Position numbers and translations under genes: made by a program. This document shows positions 45,501 to 54,690 of a stretch of 64,000 bases of DNA, piece after piece (within the stretch, counting starts at the first letter, position 1; every line of letters begins with the position of its first letter). Under the pieces are notes generated by a model. It was given only the letters and a program-made list of their open reading frames with translations, made no database searches and had not been told where the DNA came from. The DNA is from Diphasiastrum complanatum (lineage: Eukaryota > Streptophyta > Lycopodiopsida > Lycopodiales > Lycopodiaceae), in NCBI GenBank assembly GCA_029204225.1, contig CM055107.1, positions 50,609,227-50,673,226 of the forward strand, in the 5' to 3' direction.

Positions 45501-46489
45501 GAAGAGAAAAACTCCCTTTTACTAGTCATGTGTGAACTAGCACCCGAGTCAATCCACCAAGGATCTTCTCCTTTGAAGCTTGTTGAAGAAAATATGGACA
45601 TCATGAGAGAGTCCTCATGTGAACTCTCCTCCTCCTCCTCTTTGCTCATGTTGGCTTGGCTTTGATCTTGCTTCCTCTTGAGGCATTCCGAGGCATAATG
45701 CCCCATCTTGCTACAATAGTAGCACTTCACCTTTGATTTGTCCTTCTTGACTTTGGTGGTTGATGGAGATGCCTTTGGGGGTCCTTCTTGATCCTCAATC
45801 TTTGTAGACTTCTTGAATGTTGATCCTTTGCCTTTGGACTTGCCTTTGCCTTTGGTGAAGAGAGCTTGGTCATCTCCACCTTGGATGGAAAGCCTATCCA
45901 TCCTCTCTTGCATTTGGCTCCTTCTTGATTCCTCGGCCATGAGCGTGCCTTGGAGTTCTTCAAGTATGGGTAGCTTACCCATAATTGCATATCCCTGAAC
46001 CAAATTGTCAAATTCAAAGCTTAGTCCATTCAATATGAGTTGAACAAGCTCTTCATCCTTGATAGGGTCACCTATAAAGGCTAGCTCTTTGTTCAATTCC
46101 TTTACTCTTAGGACAAAAGTATGTGCACTCTCTCCTTTCTTTTGATAGCTTCTATAGATTTGGTTCTTCAAAGCTAACATTCTAGTTTGGTTCTTGGATT
46201 CATAGACCTTTTGCAAAGTCTCCCAAGCATCTTGAGCTGAAGTGCAGTCTCCTACCTCTCTTAAGAGTTCATTTGCAACATTCATTTTTATGCAATGTAG
46301 TGCAACATTGCACCTCTTGATGTATTTGGCTTTTTCTTGAGGATGAATAGGTTCACCCTCCTTACCATTTACAATTTCCATCAGATCTTGCATGATCATG
46401 ATAGATTCCATTCTAACTTTCCATATGGAATAGTTAGTTTTGTTGAGCCTTTCATTAGTATCCAAAAGATATGCATTTATAGATGCCAT
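42521..46489 (-). CDS. Full-length copia F gag-pol polyprotein
   Basis: An uninterrupted 1322-codon copia polyprotein. Order: gag starting MASINAYLLDTNERL; CCHC knuckle C256-C269 (CYYCSKMGHYASEC); protease DSGA with Asp314; integrase zinc-binding HKRLGH...CEACA; integrase core HSDVH, LRSDNGGEF and PQQNGVAERRNR; RT with QMDVSNAFLNG and YVDD; RNase H with SDSDFAGD, TEAEYKAL and NDNISAQ. All catalytic residues expected of the family are visible. The stop lies 14 bases before the 3' LTR, with the polypurine tract between. Together with near-identical LTRs and a clean target duplication this is the best candidate for a currently or recently active element. Confidence 0.96.
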   Translation of the reverse strand: MASINAYLLDTNERLNKTNYSIWKVRMESIMIMQDLMEIVNGKEGEPIHPQEKAKYIKRCNVALHCIKMNVANELLREVGDCTSAQDAWETLQKVYESKNQTRMLALKNQIYRSYQKKGESAHTFVLRVKELNKELAFIGDPIKDEELVQLILNGLSFEFDNLVQGYAIMGKLPILEELQGTLMAEESRRSQMQERMDRLSIQGGDDQALFTKGKGKSKGKGSTFKKSTKIEDQEGPPKASPSTTKVKKDKSKVKCYYCSKMGHYASECLKRKQDQSQANMSKEEEEESSHEDSLMMSIFSSTSFKGEDPWWIDSGASSHMTSKREFFSSLLSYDGPIKSIYTANDEACKIEGVGSIPLCLGSSKKINIEGVLYIPTITKNLLSVGQMVDNGFNVDFASNECFIKKKGKIVAKGTRLGKLYKLDAFVDTNVVMLAEKSKISTFTLWHKRLGHVNSGSMEAMIKEEYALGLPRSIGKEDKVCEACALSKAHKKVFPNSITKSSHPLELIHSDVHIASTKSNGGSSMFLTFIDDYSRYCWVFLLSFKSQVFDTFVKFKLFVEKHHNHSIKILRSDNGGEFISNEFKAFCEEEGIKKETSCPYTPQQNGVAERRNRTLCECSKALRLDACLPKSFWGESLVCANYLMNRVSCKAIEGKTPYEMLYGKKPNLNHLKVFGCICYVHVPLETRTKEDPSSTRGIMLGYASSSKGYKVYLPSLNKFVVSRDVIFDEHHMHMLEEGSSAPTIKKKMAEEQDLGFEEELMEEQAPNPPITPRRSSRAKVEPSRLTYQGKGQQVEGISSTSYALSSFEEPSNVEDALNSKEWYKAMLDEYDALIENETWLLVERPQSNVIGCKWVFKLKLNANGSVNKHKARLVAKGYAQERGIDYEETFAPVAKMVTIRLIIALASLFGWILCQMDVSNAFLNGFLEEDIYMEQPQGFIKHGMENKVCHLQRSIYGLKQASRSWNSRLHCYLISLSFVQSEYDPTLYIKFDDVGIVLLLIYVDDIIISGNSVDGIEKIKIDLSLEFKMVDLGCLHFILGIEVLRGSDFIFISQVNYAQSILKKFKMEVCKSVDTPMEQDVKVPNEDDERSFMDITLFRQLIGSLMWITITRPDLSFSVCRLSQSMQKPLNIHWKKAKRILRYISGTLDFGILYRGDVINLHAFSDSDFAGDKRDRKSTSAYSTFIGEGVVSWLSKKQETISLSSTEAEYKALTTTTKEVLWIKRLLVELKIMDSEEAPIIYNDNISAQHLASNPIFHARSKHIEICHHFVREMVQAKEIALEHVPSNECVADLLTKPLQKTPFMKFRSSLGVISKAMIEPS

Positions 46490-47287
46490 CTAGTCTCCTA
46501 ATCAAGGACTTGACACAAATGAAGGTTACTTCTATTGATTTGATTGAAGGTCTACCTTATCCCACTTCTTAGGGACCTGAAAAGATCAGTAATAGACTTC
46601 CTATAAAGATCTAAGAATGATCTCTAACAAAATCAAATCATAGAATACTAGAAACAATGCACTTGCTTGATTGAAGTAGACAATACTAGTAGAATTGCCC
46701 CTCTTTCTATAAAGAACATTAAAGCTTCCAAATGATCTGATCAAGAGTGAATTTCAGCAACCTAATATACTTCCAAAATCACTTGTAAAAGATCTAAATG
46801 GAACTTAATGAGGATGCAACACAATCTACTATCCAATCACAAGCAAAAAATGATCAAAATTGATGAAAATTTGATCTAATTTGGTGCATAAGTCAAGCAA
46901 TGGTTGGACTGAACCTAAATCACTTTAGGAGGTGCCTACTACACCTTAGAACAGCCTTGAAGAGTCCCCAAAACTCTGATCTTCCCTCTCCTTGAATGCT
47001 AGAAAGCCTTCTCTATGAAATCACCTCCAAAACTCGCTTAGAAATCAATGCTTGGAGCAAGCAAAACTTGCTATCTTGATAATGTGAATTGAATTCAACT
47101 TTGCCTCTGGTTTTAGACACCTAAACACCTGCAAATGAAGTCACACAACACCAATCTCAAATGTATTTGACTCACTTTGAGTTCTAGAATCAATACTAGA
47201 TGCTAAGATCCAATCTACACAAGATTTAGATCAAAAATTGTGATCAAATTGAATGCAAACCAAGGATTTAGCTCATTTCAGCCTTTA
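46490..47287 (-). other. 5' leader of element F
   Basis: About 800 untranslated bases between primer site and gag ATG; no coding content recognised. Confidence 0.8.
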
Positions 47288-47300
47288 GGCTCTGATACCA
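47288..47300 (-). promoter_or_regulatory. Primer-binding site of element F
   Basis: The minus strand reads TGGTATCAGAGCC directly after the LTR end ATTTTTACA. tRNA-iMet type. Confidence 0.93.
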
Positions 47301-47982
47301 TGTAAAAATTACAGCAAATAAGGATCCTAAAACACTTGAAATGATGAGGGAAACAATAGATTATGATTTCATAAGATTAGCACAAGTTGAACCATCAAAA
47401 TCCATCAAAAATCTATGCTTGAACCTCACTAAATGGCCCAAATCCTTGAAGAAGGCTTCACACGTGTGAAAGTACGGCCTCCCACAGTCTGAGTACTGTA
47501 CACCAGACCTACATTCAATCCTATAATCATTATTAATCACAAGTACTCAAACAATTATGAACATAGAGAGCAATTGCACCATTATGAGAGAAAAATCATG
47601 AAATTGCTTGATTGATTTTGGTGAGATATCATCACCTATATATACATGATCCATCACGGTTTTGGGCAGGTATGAGTAGCCCTAAACCTATCCCTAATGC
47701 TAATTTTGGTGGATCTTTCATCCCTACCAAGTTAGGGTTGGAATCTTGGAGATCCCTCAACAATGCAAAAATTACCAAAAATAGCTCCTATTTTTTCTCC
47801 CTTGTATCTAAGCATAATTTGGACTCATTCCAAAGGTTCTAACACTTAGGTCTACTTGAGAACATCCTTATGAATGGAATCCTATGCTATTTGGCACGTG
47901 TGACAAGCCACATCATGACCATCTAACTATTTACAAGTCATATGACCAAAACTAGTCAAGCTAGAATTGTGAATTTTTAACA
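47301..47982 (-). repeat. 5' LTR of element F
   Basis: 682 bp; palindrome at 47459-47468. Differs from the 3' LTR at two sites: 'gaaaaatcatg' against 'gaaaactcatg', and 'cacgtgtgac' against 'cacgtgtaac'. Confidence 0.95.
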
Positions 47983-48570
47983 TTAAGAACCTGAAAACAC
48001 ACTTGCATAATGGTTAACACCTTCCAGCAAATGCTCCAATCAAATTACATAAGGAGAGTTACTTACATGCTCAACAAAGTACACCAAAATTTATGCCAAA
48101 ATTGATGACAATCTTTACAATATGCTCTTCACAATGGAGCTTACAATATGTTCACCCAAAAAAGGGGATCTTTCATCCAAATGGGAGCTTTGCTCAGCCT
48201 TTAGGAGAATTACAACTCACTCAAAAGAGCATTTGTCATCCACTTAAGGAGAAGTTTCATCCACTTAAGGAGAGTGTTCATCCAAGAATGGAGATTGTCA
48301 ACAATAGGATTGAAAAGAACATTGTTAGTATTGAATATGCACAAGCCTCACAATCACAAATGATTAGGTGTTACGATCTGATCCAAAATAGTTTCTTTTC
48401 AGCCTCTGATCTTCAATAGACCTGAAATATGCTTTTGATCCACAAGTTCAACTCACAAAACAAAGGTTAGTAAGATTTGATCAACAAAGCAATGCAAAAT
48501 CATGCTAGAACTTGATCAAACATCCAAATATCACCAAAAATGGAATACTTACTGTAAATAGAAGCCAACC
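47983..48570 (-). other. E leader, primer-proximal part
   Basis: 588 bases between the F insertion and the E primer site. Contains a local duplication, 'catccacttaaggaga' twice near 48237-48275. The plus-strand open frame at 48093-48419 lies in this leader and is not supported as a gene. Confidence 0.75.
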
Positions 48571-48583
48571 AGCTCTGATACCA
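48571..48583 (-). promoter_or_regulatory. Primer-binding site of full-length E
   Basis: The minus strand reads TGGTATCAGAGCT next to the LTR. This is the only primer site in the whole E array; units 1 and 2 have none. Confidence 0.92.
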
Positions 48584-49238
48584 TGTGAAAAATACAGATC
48601 CTAAGTGGATCTAAACTCCAAGATCATTGGCTTGAATGCTTGCACTCCAAACTACATAAGCTAGGAATTGGCAACACATTCTATGCTACCTAGAATGCAA
48701 AGAACTTGATCAAAAAGCATTTATCACAAATGGAAACTTCCATAAACATCAAGTGCGACCCAAAATAGCATTATACAGTCCATAATACATCAGCCTATCA
48801 CTTTTGGAAAGCACCTAAGATCATACACAATAGCTTGAAGACAATACACACAACAATGCTCTCAATGGAGGAAGAAACAATGACAATGATCTATTGATCT
48901 CAATGAAGCATACAAAAGGTTTCTCCAACCTGTTCTCCACGACTTCCCTACTATTTATGGATGAGGAAGATGACTCTCTCTCCTCTCTCTAGAAGGTACT
49001 TGACCCTAGATATTCCCTATATAGGAAAAATAGCTAAAAATGGCTTATATGACCAAAATACATCAAAATGGTCTCATTTTGAAGGGTATGAAGTTTGACA
49101 CTTCATCATACTGAAAAAATACAGTAAATAAAAACATTGTGGCCTGGTTCACACGTGTGAAACTCCAGAACCAAAACTATTTACAATTTTAGCCAATTTA
49201 GGCCTCAAACTAGCTAGGAAATGTTGACAATTTTCACA
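48584..49238 (-). repeat. E array LTR 4 (outer 5' LTR)
   Basis: 655 bp, identical to LTR 1 on line-by-line reading; palindrome at 49150-49159. Followed by the GACTG duplication at 49239-49243. Confidence 0.95.
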
Positions 49239-49784
49239 GACTGCACATCTCATCTGTGTCACTGACAACTTGCATCTGATCGTCCGTGTTACTAGTACTT
49301 TGGTTAGCGTTGTTTGTGGCATCTTGTGGATCAGATGCTCTATCATCCCTGATTGTTTGAATGTTGGATATGGGTTGTGATGGTGTGTGCAAGATCTGTG
49401 CTTCTGCAATAGCGGCTATCTTACAAAGTTCGTTTGGACTGGTATATGTTGTAAAGGGTGACATACCAATCTTGATCTTGTGCAATAATCCGGCATAGAA
49501 AAATGCCATTTTGTGGTGACTAGGAAGAACGGAATTCCAATCTCTGCCATCTTGGCAAATCGTGCAGTGTAGCCCTTGAGAGTTTCTCCGGAAAGCATCG
49601 AGATTTGGGCAAGCTGCTCATACATTGTTATGGCCTGTTGTGTGCAAGATGAAGATGATATGGAGTTATGTGGTGATGTACAAGAGAGAGATTGGGAAAT
49701 GTAGTTTTTGAAATGTGTATTAGGGAATTGATGATGAAGAGATGGAAGAGAAAAAGAAAAGCAAAAATATTCCTTTGTCTAGTG
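49239..49784 (-). pseudogene. Gypsy-type gag, N-terminal half
   Basis: The minus frame reads TQQAITMYEQLAQISMLSG, TLKGYTARFAKMAE, and after a one-base shift near 49510 MAFFYAGLLHKIKIGMSP and CKIAAIAEAQ. This follows the Retrotrans_gag pattern of Ty3/gypsy (a Tyr-x2-Arg-Phe core, then an FxxGL motif). It runs in frame into the junction at 49239 and continues at 30454. Upstream of about 49700 the sequence no longer reads as gag, and copia Q begins near 49785. Confidence 0.78.
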
Positions 49785-51020
49785 GTGTCCTTGGAGTTGT
49801 GTACTCCCTCTTCATCCCATGCTCATCACAACAAGCCTTAAACTTGGTAGATATGTACTCTCCACTATTGTCAATCAAGCATTTGATCTTTGTGTAGAAT
49901 TAGTTCTCCCTTGCATTCTTGAACTTCACAAAGACATCATACACTTCATCTTTGCTCTTTAGTAGATAGATCCAACAAAATCTACTAAAATCATCAATTT
50001 AAGTTACATACATATTAGCTCCACTATTGCTAATTGTAGTAATTCCATGAATATCCAAATATACAACTTGAAAAGGCTTTGTAGATCTAGATTTAGATCT
50101 AGTATAAGGTAGTATATATGAAATCGAAAAAGCACAAGAATCACAAACATGATTGATGCTACTTGAGGATCTTGTAAGACCAATCACAACTTGCTTCTTA
50201 GCCATTACCTCCAATGACTTGAAGTTGAGGTGCCCCATCCTTTTATGCCAAACCTCTTAAATAGGTATTTGCTCACTTGCCATACATCCAACTTGGTTAG
50301 CAATAACACGATCATCTAGTTTGAACAACTTCCCTTGTCTTTTACCTTTTGCAATCAAGACATCCTTCCTTTTGATCATGCAAGCATCTCCATCAAACTC
50401 AACTTTGAAACATTTACTTAGCAATTGACTCCCACTAAGTAAATTCTTGGTAATGGAAGGTATGAACAAAACATCCTTCAAATGAACGTTCCTATTTGTA
50501 CAGAGAGAAATAGGAATTGTGCCAAACCCTTTGATTGTACACTCACCATCATTGGTCGTGTATATCACCATCTTGTCATCTTCATATGCCAACAAAGAAG
50601 TGAAGTACTCTTTTTGAAAAGTCACGTGTGAGCTTGATCCACTATCAATCCACCATGGATCTAGATCTCCATCATTAGCAAGCATACATGAACACATCAC
50701 AAAAACATCATCATTTGAGTTTTGAACATCCAAACCATCTTCATCGTGAGTAAGATTACCTTGCTTGTCTTCTTGATCTCTCTTCTTTTTGTAGCACTCA
50801 CTTGCAAAGTGTCCTTTGATGCCACAATAGAAGAACTTTAGCTTTGACCTATCTCTTTTTCTTCCATTTGAAGAAGCCTACCCTTGATCTTGTCCTTTAG
50901 ACCACTTACTTGTGCTTTGCCCTTGAATTTTCCCTTGATGAACATAGCTTCCTTTCCAAATTGAGATGTTGATGTAGATCCACCTCTTGCTTGAAGCATA
51001 TATACTTCATTGAAAACCAT
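49785..51020 (-). pseudogene. Copia fragment Q (E-like): gag, protease, integrase
   Basis: A minus-strand relative of E with stops. Parts: gag near VFNEVYMLQARGG (51020-50838); a degraded zinc knuckle; protease PWWIDSGSSSHVTF, where the usual DSGAS reads DSGSS; integrase zinc-binding LGHLNFKSLEVMAKK with CDSCA; and core pieces down to HGMKREYTTPRTP at 49785. It ends there, next to the gypsy gag. Stops near 50255 and 50877 and loss of RT make it non-functional. Confidence 0.85.
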
Positions 51021-51196
51021 TAAGAAGAGAAATTATGATTCTAATTGACACCATCTTTGCAACTGGGACAAAGGTCTCCTCATAATCAAGTCCATATACT
51101 TGAGCAAATCCTTTGGCACAAAGCCTAGCCTTGTACTTGTTGATTGTGCCATCTTGATTATACTTGACTCAAAAAACCCATTTGCAACCAATGTAT
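51021..51196 (-). pseudogene. RT fragment of the A/C copia family
   Basis: 176 bases closely matching 1815-1990 of element A (minus), from TIGCKWVF to the start of motif A. It joins Q at 51020 and is interrupted by the solo F LTR at 51197. Confidence 0.85.
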
Positions 51197-51879
51197 TGTA
51201 AAAATTACAGCAAATAAGGATCCTAAAACACTTGAAATGATGAGGGAAACAATAGATTATGATTTCATAAGATTAGCACAAGTTGAACCATCAAAATCCA
51301 TCAAAAATCTATGCTTGAACCTCACTAAATGGCCCAAATCCTTGAAGAAGGCTTCACACGTGTGAAAGTACGGCCTCCCACAGTCTGAGTACTGTACACC
51401 AGACCTACATTCAATCCTATAATCATTAGTAATCACAAGTACTCAAACAATTATGAACATAGAGAGCAATTGCACCATTATGAGAGAAAAAAACATGAAA
51501 TTGCTTGATTGATTTTGGTGAGATATCATCACCTATATATACATGATCCATCACGGTTTTGGGCAGGTATGAGTAGCCCTAAACCTATCCCTAATGCTAA
51601 TTTTGGTGTATCTTTCATCCCTACCAAGTTAGGGTTGGAATCTTGGAGATCCCTCAACAATGCAAAAATTACCAAAAATAGCTCCTATTTTTTCTCCCTT
51701 GTATCTAAGCATAATTTGGACTCATTCCAAAGGTTCTAACACTTAGGTCTACTTGAGAACATCCTTATGAATGGAATCCTATGCTATTTGGCACGTGTGA
51801 CAAGCCACATCATGACCATCTAACTATTTACAAGTCATATGACCAAAACTAGTCAAGCTAGAATTGTGAATTTTTAACA
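51197..51879 (-). repeat. Solo LTR of family F, target duplication TGTAT
   Basis: A 683-bp LTR nearly identical to the F LTRs, with its palindrome at 51355-51364, flanked by TGTAT at 51192-51196 and 51880-51884. There is no interior. Orientation is the same as F. This shows a second F insertion followed by LTR-LTR recombination. Confidence 0.95.
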
Positions 51880-51884
51880 TGTAT

Positions 51885-52444
51885 GCATGTGCTAAAAACT
51901 TCACAGACCCCTTTTATCGCTCCATGATGGCTTGCTTGGTAAAGTGCCATTGAGTTCATGTGGCAAAGTCTGCTACATTCCTACTACTAATAAGGTGATT
52001 ATCGGTAGAGATGTCATTTTTAATGAGGGGAACATTCCAAAAGTGTCTTCAAGTAATGATGATGTGGATAGATCTAACAATCTTGATGTTGATGTTATGG
52101 ATCTTACTTTAGATGGTGATGATGAAGGACCTTCATCGAGTCAAAAGCCAAGGAGAACATCAAGACTCACATATGATGAGAATGGTAAGCAAGTGGAAGT
52201 GACTGATTTTGCATTACTCACATATTTTGGTGGATCTTCTTGTGTAGATGATGCTATGCAAGTGGATGGTGATTTTTATGGAATGGATGCAACTATTGGA
52301 TTTAGAAAACAAGTTTTTTTCAATGACTTTGAGGGTCAAGTGGAAGATCAAGAGGTTGATCTCAAAGGGCTTCAACAACATGAAAGGAAAGATGTCAAGG
52401 AAGTGCTGTTCTATTTTACTTTACTTGTTCTATCTCATGTTTGA
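51885..52444 (+). pseudogene. Mosaic of copia integrase fragments
   Basis: 51896-51968 matches, in the same orientation, the segment 27103-27175 of copia I (non-coding strand of its integrase). At about 51970 it switches to plus-strand coding of a different copia: CYIPTTNKVIIGRDVIFNE, then PRRTSRLTYDENGKQVE, the linker between integrase and RT. After about 52265 the frame stays open to 52444 but no family motif is seen. Confidence 0.65.
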
Positions 52445-52800
52445 GCAATTTCATATGAATGTGTGCAAATTGTCAAGATATGGTCAAACTAGCTACATTG
52501 GTGTGCATCATTTTGATGTTGGAGTTGTACTAGCATTCTTGGCTGGTACTATCTTGATGATATCTTGCAATCTTGTGTGTATAATGCTCATATTTTGCTA
52601 TATTCGGATCCACACATGTGAAATATAGTAGGTTACTATTATTGTACAAAAATCAACTCCTATTATCATAATTTTGATATTTCATCAATATCTTATTGAG
52701 TTTGCATCTCTTTCATTAAGTAGATGTTGATTTTCTACATTGCAAATGTGTAATGTGATGTCTTTCAAGATCAATGATTGAAAAAATCTTCACAGTAATT
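52445..52800. other. Unassigned, AT-rich
   Basis: No coding motif. Contains 'cacacatgtgaaat' near 52610, a one-base variant of the recurrent palindrome, so it may be an old LTR. No termini identified. Confidence 0.35.
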
Positions 52801-53350
52801 CCAACGCCGCATTGGAAGCTCCACATGCTAGTTCGAGCCACGATCAAGGATCCGACATAGCGGGGCCAGACATTCAAGACCAAGGCCTAGACACAAGTCA
52901 TGGCGCGGGACAGAGTCCAAGAAGAGCAGGGGAGGAACAACAAGCATCCACCTCTCAGGGCTCTTGTTCCATATTTTTTAGTCGTGCATTCCGCAAACCG
53001 AAAAGCATGGAGGATAAAATAAATGAATTCTTAGTTCAATTTTTACATGAATACTCGCAAGACGGCTAGCAGATATCAAGGGCAACGATATCAAGGGCAA
53101 CGAGATCGCATGCATTCCGGCATTGGGTCTGCAACTTGCATGGCGACAACGCACTCTCAAAAAAGATCCGTCGACCATCAAAGCTTATGTGACCACTCCA
53201 AGGCAGCTGAGGGTTAATCCACATTTCGTCCCCATTCCATGACCACGCAAATGGGCAGAATGTGGAACCCCTTTAGACCAGATCAACTGGCCAAATATCT
53301 ACTCAGAGCATGGGTGGGGTACGAATGTAGATGCCAAGAGGGCTCTGGTT
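52801..53350 (+). other. Degraded open frame of unknown origin
   Basis: A plus frame from 52812 reads a Ser/Gly/Gln-rich stretch and then RKPKSMEDKINEFLVQFLHE before a stop at 53067. Further frames are broken. Higher GC content than the surroundings suggests a different repeat, perhaps gypsy gag, but I recognise no domain. Confidence 0.35.
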
Positions 53351-53790
53351 CAGTTTTCAAAACATTATATTATGTGCCTTGATCCAACAGTCTGCGCAGC
53401 AACCAAATGTTTGTAGTGCATTCTGTCTGTAGGTGGATTGGTCAACACATATTGATCTACATACGCCAAATGCTGGATAGGAGTGATCTACTCTCTTCTT
53501 TATGATAAGATTCTCCATAATGATCCCATCTTGACAGATCTGTGGTAACAAAGTGTAAGATGTGAATTTCTTCATACCAGACTTGAGGTTGTCTAGTAAT
53601 CCAAAATAGAAGTTTTGCATTATGGTCTCTAGACTCAGTAGATCAACATCTTTTACCAGTGTGAGGGTTCGCCTGGTGTATTGTTAAACTGTCTCATCAT
53701 GAAACATCTAAAATACAGCTAATCTCACAAACTTGGTAGTCATGGTTGGAATGCAGTATTATAGTGATGTAAAGAGTTGTGCAACTGTGG
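53351..53790 (-). pseudogene. Second gypsy gag fragment
   Basis: The minus strand reads MQNFYFGLLDNLKSGMKKFTSYTLLPQICQ, which parallels the gag near 49509 in the same order (FYxGLL, K, SxxTSYT). Upstream pieces (FVRLAVF, TRRTLTLVKDVD) sit in shifting frames. An old paralogue of the split gag, beyond repair. Confidence 0.65.
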
Positions 53791-54690
53791 AGTCCCACTT
53801 GTTTTTTTTTTTTTTTGGAAGTGAAGAAAAATGAATAAGTGAAAAACAGACCAGTAAGGATGAAAAAAATAAAACAAAAATGGATTTAACAGATGAGAGG
53901 GCTACACTGTGAAGAGGAGATGGAAGATGGAACAAAAGAGTGATGGATGGTTGGTATGGATGGTGGCGAATGTGGAAGGAACTGATTTTTTTGGGTACTG
54001 ATCTTCTTGATCTGAGATTCATTCACTTGGTTCAGTCTAGGGATGTTGGATCTTGATCGATGTTCTGACTGCAACCTAGATTTGACAAGATCTAATCAGT
54101 TTCAGTTGGTAATAGTGTGATTTTAGCCATTTTTCTTGGTTTTTTTCTAGATATCTCTCTAATCCTAGCTTTGATTGGCTTGAGATTTTCATAGTAGACA
54201 AATCTGAGGCAGATCTTACTATTGATCCTATCTACGAGAGTTACTCAGTGCGAGTGTTCTTTATATAGATTTGCAGTAAAAAAACCAAATTTTTTGCAAT
54301 CTACTGGGAACTAACTCTCACCCTTTTAACAATAGCTGGATCTGGGTTGGATCTAACTTATGTCAAATTTGCAAAGGTTCTTTTCTAGTGGTGTGAGAGT
54401 TATTGATGGTTGCGAGGGTTTTGGATAGGTTTTTCCTTTACAACTTCATCCAAACTGCATATGAACTCTTGCAAACTTGGTCATAGATGAAAAATGATAT
54501 TTTGAGCTGAATTGACCATGCTGCGAAGGTTCTTTCCAAGTAATGCGAGAGTTATTGATGTCTACTAGGGTTCTTGACCACTTTCTGGCTTACAGATTAA
54601 TCAATAATTCAAACTAATTCTCGTAGGCTTTTCCATGTCACTATCTCAATGACATGGAGCTTCAGAATTCTCTACAAAGGTTAGTTGCCA
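53791..54690. other. Non-coding, with a degenerate 150-bp spaced repeat
   Basis: A T-run at 53802-53817, then no coding motif. Two related segments at about 54371-54437 and 54521-54580 share 'aaggttcttt', 'gagagttattgatg' and 'agggtt'. Probably the leader of a decayed LTR element upstream of L; no primer site found. Confidence 0.45.

Larger units (their letters stand above)
41825..47982 (-). mobile_element. Copia element F, complete and apparently intact
   Basis: A 6158-bp element with LTRs of 682 bp at 41825-42506 and 47301-47982, a primer site, a polypurine tract (gtgaggaggag) and one full gag-pol frame. It is flanked by TTAAG at 41820-41824 and 47983-47987. It lies in the leader of the full E copy, in the same orientation. 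The LTRs differ at two positions by eye. A solo LTR of the same family is at 51197-51879, and diverged relatives are M (58504) and P (6046). Confidence 0.96.
30455..49238 (-). mobile_element. Tandem array of copia family E: four LTRs, three interiors
   Basis: LTRs of exactly 655 bp at 30455-31109, 33550-34204, 36645-37299 and 48584-49238 appear identical by eye. The first two units repeat with a period of 3095 bp. The third interior is full length and carries element F in its leader. The entire array is flanked by the 5-bp duplication GACTG (30450-30454 and 49239-49243), so it derives from one insertion into the gypsy gag. The internal repeats arose later, or at integration, by recombination through the LTRs or from a circular one-LTR intermediate. 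Confidence 0.92.

Noticed and set aside
48093-48419. Plus-strand 108-codon frame with a His-Pro-Leu-Lys repeat
   Set aside because: Lies in the untranslated leader of E and comes from a local duplication; no start context or homology.
52812-53069. A small host gene encoding an 85-residue Ser/Gln-rich protein
   Set aside because: No homologous domain, broken downstream frame, and setting between transposon fragments.
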